Assembly (NCBI GenBank): GCA_036770645.1
Contig: DAIPIU010000057.1
Span: forward strand, 1 to 17,154
Origin: Rubrimonas sp036770645
GTDB taxonomy: Bacteria > Pseudomonadota > Alphaproteobacteria > Rhodobacterales > Rhodobacteraceae
Reading direction: 5' to 3'
DNA length: 17,154 bases
The notes below the pieces were generated by a model. That model worked only from the letters and a program-made list of their open reading frames with translations. It was not told the origin of the DNA and did not search any database. The first letter of the stretch is position 1; the number at the start of each line of letters is the position of its first letter. The translations under genes and the position numbers were made by a program. Below are positions 7,733-15,657 of this stretch, piece by piece.

Positions 7733-9748
7733 TCAGGGGCCGGCGGCGTCGAGGAAGGCCGCGACCTCGGCGGCATAGCGGCGGGCACGCGCGCCGATGG
7801 CCGGCCCGGTGGCGGCGCCATAGCGCCGGGCGAACAGCTGCACGTCGTTGTTGACGATGCGGCGCGCCCCGTCGAAGTCGAAGGCGTCGCCCGCGCTATA
7901 GGCCCCGAGCACCCATTTCGGCGCGCAGAACCCAAGCGCGCCCATGCCCGCGGCGATGACCTGCGCCGCCACGTCGGGCCGCGCGGCGAGTTCCGGCTCG
8001 CCCTCGAGGTCGAGGCCCAGCGCCCTGCCGAAGCGGCGGTAGTTCCAGCGGAATGTCAGCTGGACATAGCCGCGGCCGAGATATCGCCGCCCGTCGCCCT
8101 GCCGCTCGTTGGCTCCGTTCGCCTCGTAGCGCAGCTGGGCCGGGGTGTCGCGCCAGATCTCGGTCATGTGGCGGCCGAAGCCCGTCTCGTGCTCGGCGGT
8201 GGCCAGCACATAGGCCAGATGCGCGGCGTCCGCGATCCCGCGCCCCAGGCAGGCCTCGACCAGCCGTGGCGTCGCCTCGCGGGCGTGCGCGCCTGCGCCC
8301 GACAGCGTCGCGATCCGCTCTGCCAGCCGGTCCAGCGCCGGGGCGGCGGCGGCGGCGGCCGGAGCGGCGGGCGCGGGTTTCGGCGCATCGGGCAGGAACA
8401 CCTGCATCCCCGCCGCCAGCCGCGCCGGATCGACGGGCTGGAAGCCCGCGCCGCTGCGCACCCGCAGCTCGGCCCAGCGCGCGCCCGCGCCCAGTTCGCG
8501 CGCGGCGATCGACCAGGCGGTGTCGCCGCGCATCACCGTCACGGCGCGCAGCGCCTCTCCCGCGTCGGCCGTGCGCTCGCCCGCGATGCGCCCCGTAAGC
8601 CGCAGCGCCGCGCCGTCCTCTTCCAGAGACATCCCGAGGTCGAGCTGCTCGGCCAAATCCTCGACGCGCAGCCACCCGGTCTCGGGCGCGTCCGCGCGCG
8701 ACGGGTCCTCCGGGGCTGCCGCCCAGCCGGGGGCCGCCATCGCCCCGCCGATGCGCAGGGTCATGCGTCCCGCCTCGGGCGGATCGCGCGAGACCGGCTC
8801 GCCCAGCAGCGCCTCGACGTCGTCGGCACGGATCCACGCCGCGCATTCGAACAGCGCGCCCTGCGCGGCCCTGCCCTCCATCCGCAGCGCGACCGGCTGG
8901 CCCGGGGGCTCGGCCGCGGTTGCCGGGCGCATGTGCCCGGCCACGGCGGCGCGGAACAGGGCCCCCACCTCGGCGGGCGTCGCCTCGGGCCGCCAGGGCA
9001 GGCGCAGCGGGTCCCACTTGCCCCTCTGGGGCGCGCCCAGCACCGCCTCGACCTCGCCATGGCCCAGAACGGTCTGCGGCGTGCAGTCGAGGCCGTAGCG
9101 CAGGCAGATCTGGGCCGCGAGCCGGCAGATCGCGTCGAACTGCGCCTCGGTGATCGGTGCGGTCCCGGGGTCGAACGGCCGCTCGCGCGCCCCGGCCATG
9201 CCGCACATCGCAAGGCCAACCGAGCCGGTGTTCAGGCCCTTCACATGCGCCGCGTAGCGCCCGGAGGCCGGGCGGTCGTTGGCGTCGATGGGGTTCGCGC
9301 CCCGCTTGATCGTCCCGTCGCGCTCCACCACGAAATGATAGTGGCGCAGGTCGAGGTCCGAGGCCCGGCCGCCGCCCCCGGTCCAGTGCAGGATGACCCG
9401 CCGCACCCGCGCCGGCGGCAGCGCCCCGGGCGCGACCGGGCCGTCCGGCATGGCGGGCCTCGGCGCCGGGGCGGGCGCGACGGCCCCGAGCGGTCCGGCG
9501 TCGAGCGCATCCCAGACGGCGGCATCGACCACGCCGGTCGCGGCAAGGCCGCGCGCGGCCTGGAAACGCTCGACAGCCGCGCGCGTGCCGGGGCCGAACA
9601 GCCCGTCCACCTTGTCCGCCCCAAGGAACCCGGCGCGCATCAGGCCCCGCTGGGCCTCGATGACCGCCTGGCCGCGCAGCATCGGCCGCACATAGGCCAG
9701 CGCCTCGCCTTGCCGCGCCGGGGCAAGGGGCCGGGCCGCGGCGCTCAT
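7733..9748 (-). CDS. Multidomain peptidoglycan hydrolase: PG-binding, amidase, LysM and GH19/lysozyme-like domains
   Basis: A 671-residue protein with two apparent cell-wall-cleaving domains. Residues about 22-84 form a PG-binding-1 repeat (DGLFGPGTRAAVERFQAARGL). Residues about 112-255 are an N-acetylmuramoyl-L-alanine amidase (Amidase_2) with zinc ligands H121 (ILHWTGG), H230 (LGHGEV) and D246, plus K244 in an AmpD-like K-x-D-P. A W-[IL]-R motif repeats at 305 and 359. A LysM-like segment lies at about 401-452. After an Ala/Pro linker (453-472), residues about 475-668 match the GH19 chitinase/lysozyme-like fold: AEHETGF with E519/E521 as likely catalytic acids, RRYLGRGYVQLTFRWNYRRFG (555-574) and IVNND (631-635). 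No signal peptide is visible. The start ATG at 9746-9748 overlaps the lipoprotein stop. It may be an endolysin-like or secreted bacteriolytic enzyme; its route out of the cell is unknown. Confidence 0.85.
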   Translation of the reverse strand: MSAAARPLAPARQGEALAYVRPMLRGQAVIEAQRGLMRAGFLGADKVDGLFGPGTRAAVERFQAARGLAATGVVDAAVWDALDAGPLGAVAPAPAPRPAMPDGPVAPGALPPARVRRVILHWTGGGGRASDLDLRHYHFVVERDGTIKRGANPIDANDRPASGRYAAHVKGLNTGSVGLAMCGMAGARERPFDPGTAPITEAQFDAICRLAAQICLRYGLDCTPQTVLGHGEVEAVLGAPQRGKWDPLRLPWRPEATPAEVGALFRAAVAGHMRPATAAEPPGQPVALRMEGRAAQGALFECAAWIRADDVEALLGEPVSRDPPEAGRMTLRIGGAMAAPGWAAAPEDPSRADAPETGWLRVEDLAEQLDLGMSLEEDGAALRLTGRIAGERTADAGEALRAVTVMRGDTAWSIAARELGAGARWAELRVRSGAGFQPVDPARLAAGMQVFLPDAPKPAPAAPAAAAAAPALDRLAERIATLSGAGAHAREATPRLVEACLGRGIADAAHLAYVLATAEHETGFGRHMTEIWRDTPAQLRYEANGANERQGDGRRYLGRGYVQLTFRWNYRRFGRALGLDLEGEPELAARPDVAAQVIAAGMGALGFCAPKWVLGAYSAGDAFDFDGARRIVNNDVQLFARRYGAATGPAIGARARRYAAEVAAFLDAAGP

Positions 9749-10407
9749 GGGCAGCCCCGGCCCAGAGCCAGCGCCGCGGCGCGCCGCTCGACCGCGCCGG
9801 CCGCATCGCGCACGCCGCCGGGCAGGGGCGACGGGGCGGGCGGCGCGGCCAGCGCCGCGGCCGCCAGCCGCCGTGCCGCTGCGAGGTCGTCGCAGCCGTC
9901 GCCGACAGGCGTGAACGCCGCCCGCCACAGCGCCGCGTCGGCCCCGTAGTGGAACCCCTCCGCCCGGCCCGGCAGGGCCGCGGCCGCCGACCCGGCCAGC
10001 GCGTCGAGATCGGCGTTGGCCTGAGCCGCCGCGGCGCCCGACGCGCTTTCGCGCGCCAGCCGCGTCGCCTCGAGCTCGCGCGCGACGAGCGACGCGGCAT
10101 CGGCCCCCGGCGACTGTCGGGCCGCGGCGAAGTGCTCGCGCGCGCACGCGGCGCGCGGCGCGGCCTCGGCGGCGCGGCCTTCCGCCATCGCGTCCTGCGC
10201 AAGCCTCAGGCAGGCGTCGGCCTTGATCGCGCGCAACTGCCCGCAGCCTTCGTCCGCCGGCGCGCAGTCCACCGCCCGGTCGGCGTTCGCCGCCGGATCG
10301 CCCGCGGCAGCCGCCCGTTTTGCCGAGTCGAGTTCGCGCACCGTTCCCGCGCAGCCCGCCGCCAGCGCCACGGCCAGCGCCGCTGCGATCCACAACCCGG
10401 TCCTCAT
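9745..10407 (-). CDS. Alanine-rich, cysteine-containing lipoprotein of unknown function
   Basis: A 220-residue protein that I do not recognise. It begins with a short basic segment and a hydrophobic stretch ending LAAG-C19, a plausible lipobox, although the -3 residue is Ala and not Leu. It would then be anchored to the inner or outer membrane facing the periplasm. The mature part is rich in alanine helices reminiscent of TPR repeats (about residues 60-135) and has six further cysteines (48, 55, 66, 88, 172, 219), enough for three disulfides. Start and stop each overlap the neighbouring genes by four bases (ATGA), so it is translated with the membrane protein upstream and the muralytic enzyme downstream. 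A role as partner, receptor or inhibitor of that enzyme is only an inference. Confidence 0.75.
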   Translation of the reverse strand: MRTGLWIAAALAVALAAGCAGTVRELDSAKRAAAAGDPAANADRAVDCAPADEGCGQLRAIKADACLRLAQDAMAEGRAAEAAPRAACAREHFAAARQSPGADAASLVARELEATRLARESASGAAAAQANADLDALAGSAAAALPGRAEGFHYGADAALWRAAFTPVGDGCDDLAAARRLAAAALAAPPAPSPLPGGVRDAAGAVERRAAALALGRGCP

Positions 10408-12338
10408 CGCGGCGCCTCCTCCAGAACCTCGCGGGTGCGGGCCACCAGCTCCTCCGGCCCGGCCGCCGCCCCCGGCGTCCGCGCCGCCAGCGCGAGCACC
10501 GCCAGATCCTCCAGCGCGGCGGCCCCCTCCGGGTCGGCCCGGGCCGCGTCGATGGCGGCCAGAAGCTCCCGCCCGGACGCGGTCTCGGCGGCGGCCAGCG
10601 CGGCCACCGGCGTCTCGGCCGCCACGAGGTCGTCGAGCAGCGCCCGGCGGAATTCCGCCAGCGCCGCCGCGAAACCCGCCGCGTCGCCGCCGAAGCGCGG
10701 CCCGTGCAGCGCCGCCAGCGCGGCGTCGTCCTCGCCCAGCACGGCGCGGCCGAGGTCGTTGAGCGCCGCGAGGTTCCTCGCCTCGATCTCCGCCCTCATC
10801 GCCGCCTCGAAGGCCGGCGCACGGCGCAGGGCCTCGCGCACCGCCAGCGCATCCAGCGTGCCGACCGGGGCGAGATCGGGCGTGTAGGGGGCATCGAGCA
10901 CCCGCGCCTTCCAGCGCCCGAACTCGCGCGCCCCAAGCTGCGCGGCCATCGTGACCACCGCCAGCGCAAGGCCCGCGGGGGTGGTCGCCGCCGCCGCCGC
11001 CTTCAGCGGCCCGGCCAGCGCCGACACCGCCCCCAGCACCGCCTGCCGCACGGGATCGACCTGCATCAGCGACCGCGCGGCCTCGGTCGCCAGCGCCGCG
11101 GCCTCGGGTCCCGCCCCCCGCGTCATGGCGGTGCGCGCGGCAAGCACGCCGCTCGCGACCGCATTCAGCGCCGGCAGCATCGCCCGGGCGCGGTCGTCGG
11201 GCAGGGCCGCCGCCACGGCCTGCGCCATCGCCACGGCCCGCTCGACGCCCGAGACCGGGCCGCCGCGGGCCGCCGCGCCGGCCGTCGCCGTGCCGCCGCC
11301 GGCAACGCCGCCGCCGATGGGCGCGCCGGTCACGGCGCGCGCCAGCTCCTCGATCAGCGACGACCGCGCGGCCGGGTCGCCCTCCGCCTCCATCCGCCGC
11401 ACGATGTCCAGCGAGGCCGCCCCGCGCGCCGCCCGCTCCTGGGTGTCGCGGTCGCGCTGGGCGAGCTGGGCCTCGCGCTCGCGCAGCGCGGCCTCGACCG
11501 CGCGCTCGGGCTGGAACATGCTCTCCAGCGCGCCGACGAACCGCGACAGCGCCGTATAGACAAGCTGCGCCGCGAAACCGCCCAGCAGCGCCAGCACCGG
11601 CTTGCCGAACAGCTCGAGGTTGCCCACCGGCGCCGGCGCGGCCCCGTCTCCGGAGCCGACGCCGGCGAGCTCCGGGTCGCTGAGGATCTGCGCGAGGATC
11701 AGCCCCGAGATCAGTCCCAGCGCGATGCGGATCGCGTAGTTCGAGCCGAGCCGCGGGTCGTAGGTGCCCTCGACCACATGCTTGCGCGCATCGTAGAGCA
11801 CCGCGAAGGTCGCGCCGAGACCGGCCAGCGCGAGGTAGAAGGCGGTCATCCAGAACACCGGGCGCGCCGCGTCCCCCGCGTCGCCGACCAGCGCGAACAG
11901 CGACGCCGCGATCCTGGCCGGCGTGACATGGCCGGTCGAGACCGTGACCAGCAGCAGCGCGAGGAACAGCGCCGCGGCCAGCAGCAGGCCGCGCATCGCC
12001 GCGATGGGCGCGAGCCTGTTCAGCAGCGGGTGCACCTGCGCGTCCCAGTTCATCATCTCGATGGCCCGCGGCAGGGCGGGGCGGATCGACGCCGACAGCG
12101 CGGCATGCAGCGACAGGAAGGCGTCCATGTCGATCTCGCGCCGCCGCAGGATGCCGACATCAAGCAGGTCCAGCCGCGACCGCGCCTCGGGCGGCAGCGC
12201 GACGCCGCGCGACGCCGCATAGGCGGTCATCGCCTCGCATTCGCGGAACAGCTGCGCGCGCAGGTCCACGCCGAGATCGGTGATGTCGAGGCGATAGAGC
12301 GCGCGGCAGGCGGAGTCGTCTCTCTGCGACAGCGGCAT
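10404..12338 (-). CDS. Four-helix membrane protein with a large alanine-rich C-terminal domain, unknown function
   Basis: A 644-residue protein of no recognised family. Residues 1-110 are soluble and carry several acidic and basic helices. Four hydrophobic segments follow at about 113-134, 161-182, 201-220 and 247-266. Next is a charged coiled-coil-like stretch (about 277-305, ERAVEAALREREAQLAQRD) and a glycine/alanine-rich linker near 330-350. About 290 residues of mostly alpha-helical, alanine-rich sequence complete it. The ATG at 12336-12338 is chosen because GGGAGGGG sits at the right distance before it; an in-frame GTG at 12378-12380 would add 14 residues but lacks such a site. Its stop overlaps the lipoprotein start by four bases. 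It is first in the three-gene module and could be its membrane platform, a possible but unproven role. Confidence 0.75.
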   Translation of the reverse strand: MPLSQRDDSACRALYRLDITDLGVDLRAQLFRECEAMTAYAASRGVALPPEARSRLDLLDVGILRRREIDMDAFLSLHAALSASIRPALPRAIEMMNWDAQVHPLLNRLAPIAAMRGLLLAAALFLALLLVTVSTGHVTPARIAASLFALVGDAGDAARPVFWMTAFYLALAGLGATFAVLYDARKHVVEGTYDPRLGSNYAIRIALGLISGLILAQILSDPELAGVGSGDGAAPAPVGNLELFGKPVLALLGGFAAQLVYTALSRFVGALESMFQPERAVEAALREREAQLAQRDRDTQERAARGAASLDIVRRMEAEGDPAARSSLIEELARAVTGAPIGGGVAGGGTATAGAAARGGPVSGVERAVAMAQAVAAALPDDRARAMLPALNAVASGVLAARTAMTRGAGPEAAALATEAARSLMQVDPVRQAVLGAVSALAGPLKAAAAATTPAGLALAVVTMAAQLGAREFGRWKARVLDAPYTPDLAPVGTLDALAVREALRRAPAFEAAMRAEIEARNLAALNDLGRAVLGEDDAALAALHGPRFGGDAAGFAAALAEFRRALLDDLVAAETPVAALAAAETASGRELLAAIDAARADPEGAAALEDLAVLALAARTPGAAAGPEELVARTREVLEEAPR

Positions 12339-12577
12339 GGCAGCCCCTCCCAACAGAATCGCGGCAAATGCCTGCGTCACGATATCACGGCTTCGTCGAT
12401 AGCAGCCTGTCCCCTAAAATTCGGTGCGTGTTGGCCGAAAAACCGACCGGCTCCGGCAGGCCCCGCCGCCGCCGGCGCGCCGGACGGCCCGTCGCCGATC
12501 GCGCGCCCGCCAAGCCGTCGCCGCGCGGACCGGAGGCCCGCCGCTCTCAGCCCCGTCTCACGAACCGCCCCGCGCTG

Positions 12578-12605
12578 TTGGCGCCGCGGCCGATGCTGCT
12601 AGACT
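12578..12605 (+). promoter_or_regulatory. Candidate promoter of flhA
   Basis: TTGGCG (12578-12583) and TAGACT (12600-12605) are separated by 16 bases and resemble sigma-70 -35 and -10 boxes. Transcription would start near 12611-12613, immediately at the leader hairpin and about 37 bases before the ATG. Both boxes are imperfect, so confidence is limited. Confidence 0.4.
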
Positions 12606-12610
12606 GCCCC

Positions 12611-12640
12611 CAAGACGGGGCGAAGCCCCGCGCAGGGAGG
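12611..12640 (+). promoter_or_regulatory. Leader hairpin plus Shine-Dalgarno of flhA, shared with xoxF
   Basis: CAAG is followed by a stem CGGGGC (12616-12621) / CCCCG-type partner GCCCCG (12625-12630) around a GAA loop, and then GCGC and the Shine-Dalgarno AGGGAGG (12634-12640), eight bases before the ATG. The same order of elements with nearly the same bases occurs in front of xoxF at 15876-15904. Confidence 0.55.
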
Positions 12641-12648
12641 ACATCGCC

Positions 12649-13779
12649 ATGAGAACGCGCGCCGCGCTCGCACGGGCGGCCGGCCAGCCGCTCGAGATCG
12701 CCGAGGTCAACCTCGAAGGCCCGAAAGCCGGCGAGGTGCTGGTCGAGATCCGGGCCACCGGCATCTGCCACACCGACGAGTTCACCCGTTCCGGCGCCGA
12801 CCCCGAGGGGATCTTCCCCGCCATCCTCGGGCACGAGGGCGCGGGCGTGGTGCTCGAGGTGGGCGCGGGCGTGACCAGCGTTAAGCCGGGCGACCATGTC
12901 ATCCCGCTCTACACGCCCGAATGCCGGTCCTGCCCGTCCTGCCTGTCGCGCAAGACCAACCTCTGCACCGCCATCCGCGCCACGCAGGGCCAGGGCCTGA
13001 TGCCCGACGGCACCTCGCGCTTCACCACGCTCGATGGCGAGCCGATCTTCCACTACATGGGCTGCTCGACCTTCGCCAACCACACGGTCCTGCCCGAGAT
13101 CGCGCTGGCCAAGGTCCGCGAGGACGCGCCCTTCGACAAGATCTGCTACATCGGCTGCGGCGTCACCACCGGCATCGGCGCGGTGATCCACACGGCCAAG
13201 GTCGAGATCGGGGCGACCGCCATCGTGTTCGGCCTCGGCGGCATCGGGCTGAACGTGATCCAGGGCCTGCGTCTGGCCGGCGCCGACATGATCATCGGCG
13301 TGGACATCAACGACGAGAAGAAAAGCTGGGGCGAGCGCTTCGGCATGACCCATTTCGTCAACCCGACCGAAGTCGAGGGCGACCTCGTCCCCTACCTCGT
13401 GAACATGACCAAGCGCGGGGCCGACCAGATCGGCGGCGCCGACTACACCTTCGACTGCACCGGCAATGTCCGCGTCATGCGCACGGCGCTCGAGGCCTGC
13501 CATCGCGGCTGGGGCCAGTCGATCATCATCGGCGTGGCGCCGGCGGGGGCAGAGATCAGCACCCGGCCGTTCCAGCTGGTGACCGGCCGCACATGGAAGG
13601 GCACGGCCTTCGGCGGCGCGCGCGGGCGCACCGACGTGCCGAGGATCGTGGACTGGTACATGGAGGGCAAGATCGAGATCGACCCCATGATCACCCACAT
13701 CCTGCCGCTCGAGCAGATCAACCACGGCTTCGACCTCATGCACGAAGGCAAGTCGGTCCGCGCCGTCGTGACCTACTGA
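12649..13779 (+). CDS. flhA: S-(hydroxymethyl)glutathione dehydrogenase (class III alcohol dehydrogenase)
   Basis: A 376-residue zinc alcohol dehydrogenase of class III. It oxidises S-hydroxymethylglutathione, formed from formaldehyde and glutathione, to S-formylglutathione with NAD+. It may also reduce S-nitrosoglutathione, as family members do. Catalytic zinc ligands are C40 (GICHTDEF), H62 (GHEGAG) and C170 (GCGVTTGIG). The structural zinc site is C92, C95, C98 and C106. The NAD-binding loop is GLGGIG (195-200), with D219 at the end of the next strand selecting NAD. The start is set by a good Shine-Dalgarno; the longer upstream frame runs through promoter sequence. The symbol follows Paracoccus usage (adhI in Rhodobacter, frmA in enterics). 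fghA follows two bases later. Confidence 0.96.
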   Translation: MRTRAALARAAGQPLEIAEVNLEGPKAGEVLVEIRATGICHTDEFTRSGADPEGIFPAILGHEGAGVVLEVGAGVTSVKPGDHVIPLYTPECRSCPSCLSRKTNLCTAIRATQGQGLMPDGTSRFTTLDGEPIFHYMGCSTFANHTVLPEIALAKVREDAPFDKICYIGCGVTTGIGAVIHTAKVEIGATAIVFGLGGIGLNVIQGLRLAGADMIIGVDINDEKKSWGERFGMTHFVNPTEVEGDLVPYLVNMTKRGADQIGGADYTFDCTGNVRVMRTALEACHRGWGQSIIIGVAPAGAEISTRPFQLVTGRTWKGTAFGGARGRTDVPRIVDWYMEGKIEIDPMITHILPLEQINHGFDLMHEGKSVRAVVTY

Positions 13780-13781
13780 GC

Positions 13782-14609
13782 ATGGAGGTTCTCGCCGAAC
13801 ACCGCTGCCATGGCGGCGTGCAGGGGGTGTATCGCCACGCTTCCGCCGCCACCGGCACGCCGATGACCTTCGGCCTTTTCCTGCCCCCCGGGGCGGGCCC
13901 GGCGCGGCGCGTGCCCTGCGTCTGGTATCTGTCCGGCCTGACCTGCACGCACGAGAACGCCATGGTGAAGGCCGGGGCGCAGGCCCATGCGGCGCGCCTG
14001 GGCCTCGCGCTCGTGTTCCCCGACACCTCGCCGCGCGGCGAGGGCGTGGCGGACGACGCGGCCTACGACCTCGGGCAGGGCGCGGGCTTCTACGTCGACG
14101 CGACCGAGGCCCCCTGGGCCCCGCATTTCCGCATGCGCAGCTATGTGGCGGAGGAGCTGCGGGCGCTGGTGGCGGCCGAGTTCCCTGTCGACCCCGACCG
14201 GCAGGGCGTGACGGGACATTCGATGGGCGGGCACGGGGCTCTGACGCTCGCGCTCGCCGCGCCCGACCGCTGGCGCAGCCTGTCGGCCTTCGCGCCCATC
14301 GCGCACCCGACCGCGAGCGACTGGGGGCGCAAGCAGCTGTCGGCCTATCTCGGCCCCGACGAGGGTGCCTGGGCGCGACACGACGCGACGCTTCTGCTGC
14401 GCGACCGCGGCTGGGCCGGCGAGCTGCTGGTCGACCAGGGCGCGTCCGACCAGTTCCTGCACCTGCTGCGACCCGAGGCGCTGGCGCTTGCGGTCGCCGA
14501 ACGGCGCATCGGCGGGGCCTTCCGCTTCCAGCCGGGCCACGACCACAGCTACTTCTTCGTGACCTCGTTCATCGAGGACCATCTGCGGTTCCACGCCGAG
14601 CGGCTCTGA
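13782..14609 (+). CDS. fghA: S-formylglutathione hydrolase
   Basis: A 275-residue esterase of the esterase D family that hydrolyses S-formylglutathione to formate and glutathione, completing formaldehyde detoxification after FlhA. The catalytic triad is visible as S147 in GHSMGGHGA, D223 in DQGASDQFL and H255 in GHDHSYFF. The oxyanion-hole segment YLSGLTCTHEN (49-59) is typical. Length matches the family. Its ATG follows the flhA stop by two bases, so the two enzymes are co-translated. The formate produced is the substrate of the Fds complex encoded on the left of the window. Confidence 0.96.
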   Translation: MEVLAEHRCHGGVQGVYRHASAATGTPMTFGLFLPPGAGPARRVPCVWYLSGLTCTHENAMVKAGAQAHAARLGLALVFPDTSPRGEGVADDAAYDLGQGAGFYVDATEAPWAPHFRMRSYVAEELRALVAAEFPVDPDRQGVTGHSMGGHGALTLALAAPDRWRSLSAFAPIAHPTASDWGRKQLSAYLGPDEGAWARHDATLLLRDRGWAGELLVDQGASDQFLHLLRPEALALAVAERRIGGAFRFQPGHDHSYFFVTSFIEDHLRFHAERL

Positions 14610-14622
14610 CCCGGCGGCGGCG

Positions 14623-15648
14623 ATGTTCGAGCTGCTGCTTTCCGCCTGCCTCGCAGCCGACCCGGGCGAATGCCGGACCGAGCGCATCCCCGCCGGCGCC
14701 GTGCGCGCCGCTTGCGCCCCGGTCTCGGCGGCGGCCATCGCCGCCCTGCCGCCGGGTTGGCAGGCGCAGGCCTGGCCCTGCGTGGCGGCCGGCGAGACGC
14801 CCGCCGTCGCGCTGACCGAGATCGCGCCGGGCGTGTGGGTCCACAAGGCCGCCCATGCCGAGACCGGACCCGGCAACGGCGGCGACATCGCCAATGTCGG
14901 GGTCGTGGCGGGACGGGACGCGGTCGCGGTCATCGATGCGGGCGGCGCGCCGGCCGTGGGCGCGGCGATCCTCGAGGCGGTCCGGGCCGTCACCGACCGC
15001 CCGGTGCGCTGGCTGGTGCTGACCCACATGCACCCCGATCATGTGCTGGGCGCGGCCCCCTTCGTCGCCGCCGGCGCGCGGGTGATCGGCCATGCCCGCC
15101 TGCCCGCGGCGCTGGCCAGCCGGGCCGAGACCTACGCCGCATCCCATGTCCGGGCGCTGGGGCCGCCGCCGCCCTCCATGCCGCCCGTGCACGAGACGGT
15201 CGAGGGCGTGCGCGACCTCGACCTCGGCGGCCGCATCCTGCGGCTCGCGGCGCAGGACGTCGCCCACACCGACAACGACCTCACCGCGCGCGACCTCGCC
15301 ACCGACACGCTGTTCCTCGGCGATCTCGTCTTCCTCGGCCACACGCCCAGCCTAGACGGATCGATTCGCGGCTGGATCGAGGTCCTGGAACGGCTTGTCG
15401 CGCAGCCGGCGGCGCGGGTCGTCCCGGGGCATGGACCGGTCCTTGCGGACTGGCCCGCCGCCGCGGCCCCGACACTCGGATACCTGAAACAGATTGTTGA
15501 CGAGACGCGCGCCGCGATCCGCGCCGGGGCCCCGATGCTGGGCGCGATGCGGGATGTCGGGCAGGGGGCGGCCCCCGGCTGGCTGCTGTTCGACGTGTTC
15601 CACCCCCGCAACGTCTCGGCGGCATACCGCGAATTGGAGTGGGAATAG
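14623..15648 (+). CDS. Quinoprotein relay system zinc metallohydrolase 2 (metallo-beta-lactamase fold)
   Basis: A 341-residue metallo-beta-lactamase-fold protein. Metal ligands are H135, H137, D139 and H140 in THMHPDH, then H215 (AHTDND), D234 (LGDLVF) and H270 (PGHGPV). An N-terminal section of about 65 residues with cysteines C9, C17, C31 and C53 precedes the fold. A short hydrophobic start (MFELLLSACLAA) may export it. Proteins of this SoxH-like type are repeatedly found beside PQQ-dependent dehydrogenase genes and are named quinoprotein relay system zinc metallohydrolases; their substrate is not known. Here it lies 13 bases after fghA and just before xoxF, which fits that association. No strong Shine-Dalgarno precedes the ATG, suggesting coupling to fghA. 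Confidence 0.85.
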   Translation: MFELLLSACLAADPGECRTERIPAGAVRAACAPVSAAAIAALPPGWQAQAWPCVAAGETPAVALTEIAPGVWVHKAAHAETGPGNGGDIANVGVVAGRDAVAVIDAGGAPAVGAAILEAVRAVTDRPVRWLVLTHMHPDHVLGAAPFVAAGARVIGHARLPAALASRAETYAASHVRALGPPPPSMPPVHETVEGVRDLDLGGRILRLAAQDVAHTDNDLTARDLATDTLFLGDLVFLGHTPSLDGSIRGWIEVLERLVAQPAARVVPGHGPVLADWPAAAAPTLGYLKQIVDETRAAIRAGAPMLGAMRDVGQGAAPGWLLFDVFHPRNVSAAYRELEWE

Positions 15649-15657
15649 TCTCTCGCA

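Larger units (their letters stand above)
12339..12648. other. Divergent intergenic region between the membrane-protein module and flhA
   Basis: This 310-base gap separates two divergent operons. It has no convincing gene. The flhA side holds a candidate sigma-70 promoter (12578-12605) and a leader hairpin. The side facing the membrane protein holds an AT-richer patch at about 12381-12445 (TATCG and AAAATTC runs), the likely place for its promoter, but I cannot choose a clear -35/-10 pair. The GC-rich middle shows nothing distinct. Confidence 0.6.

Noticed and set aside
8341..8370. GGC/GCC trinucleotide run, possible simple repeat
   Set aside because: It encodes the Ala-rich linker between the LysM and GH19-like domains. 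It is a codon-level consequence of composition and not a separate repeat element.
12339..12380. GTG start adding 14 residues to the membrane protein
   Set aside because: The ATG at 12338 has a well-placed GGGAGGGG, and the GTG has no comparable site. The extension would read through that Shine-Dalgarno.
12547..13743. 398-codon minus-strand frame antisense to flhA
   Set aside because: It is the codon-position shadow of a strongly conserved alcohol dehydrogenase and has no motif or ribosome binding site of its own.
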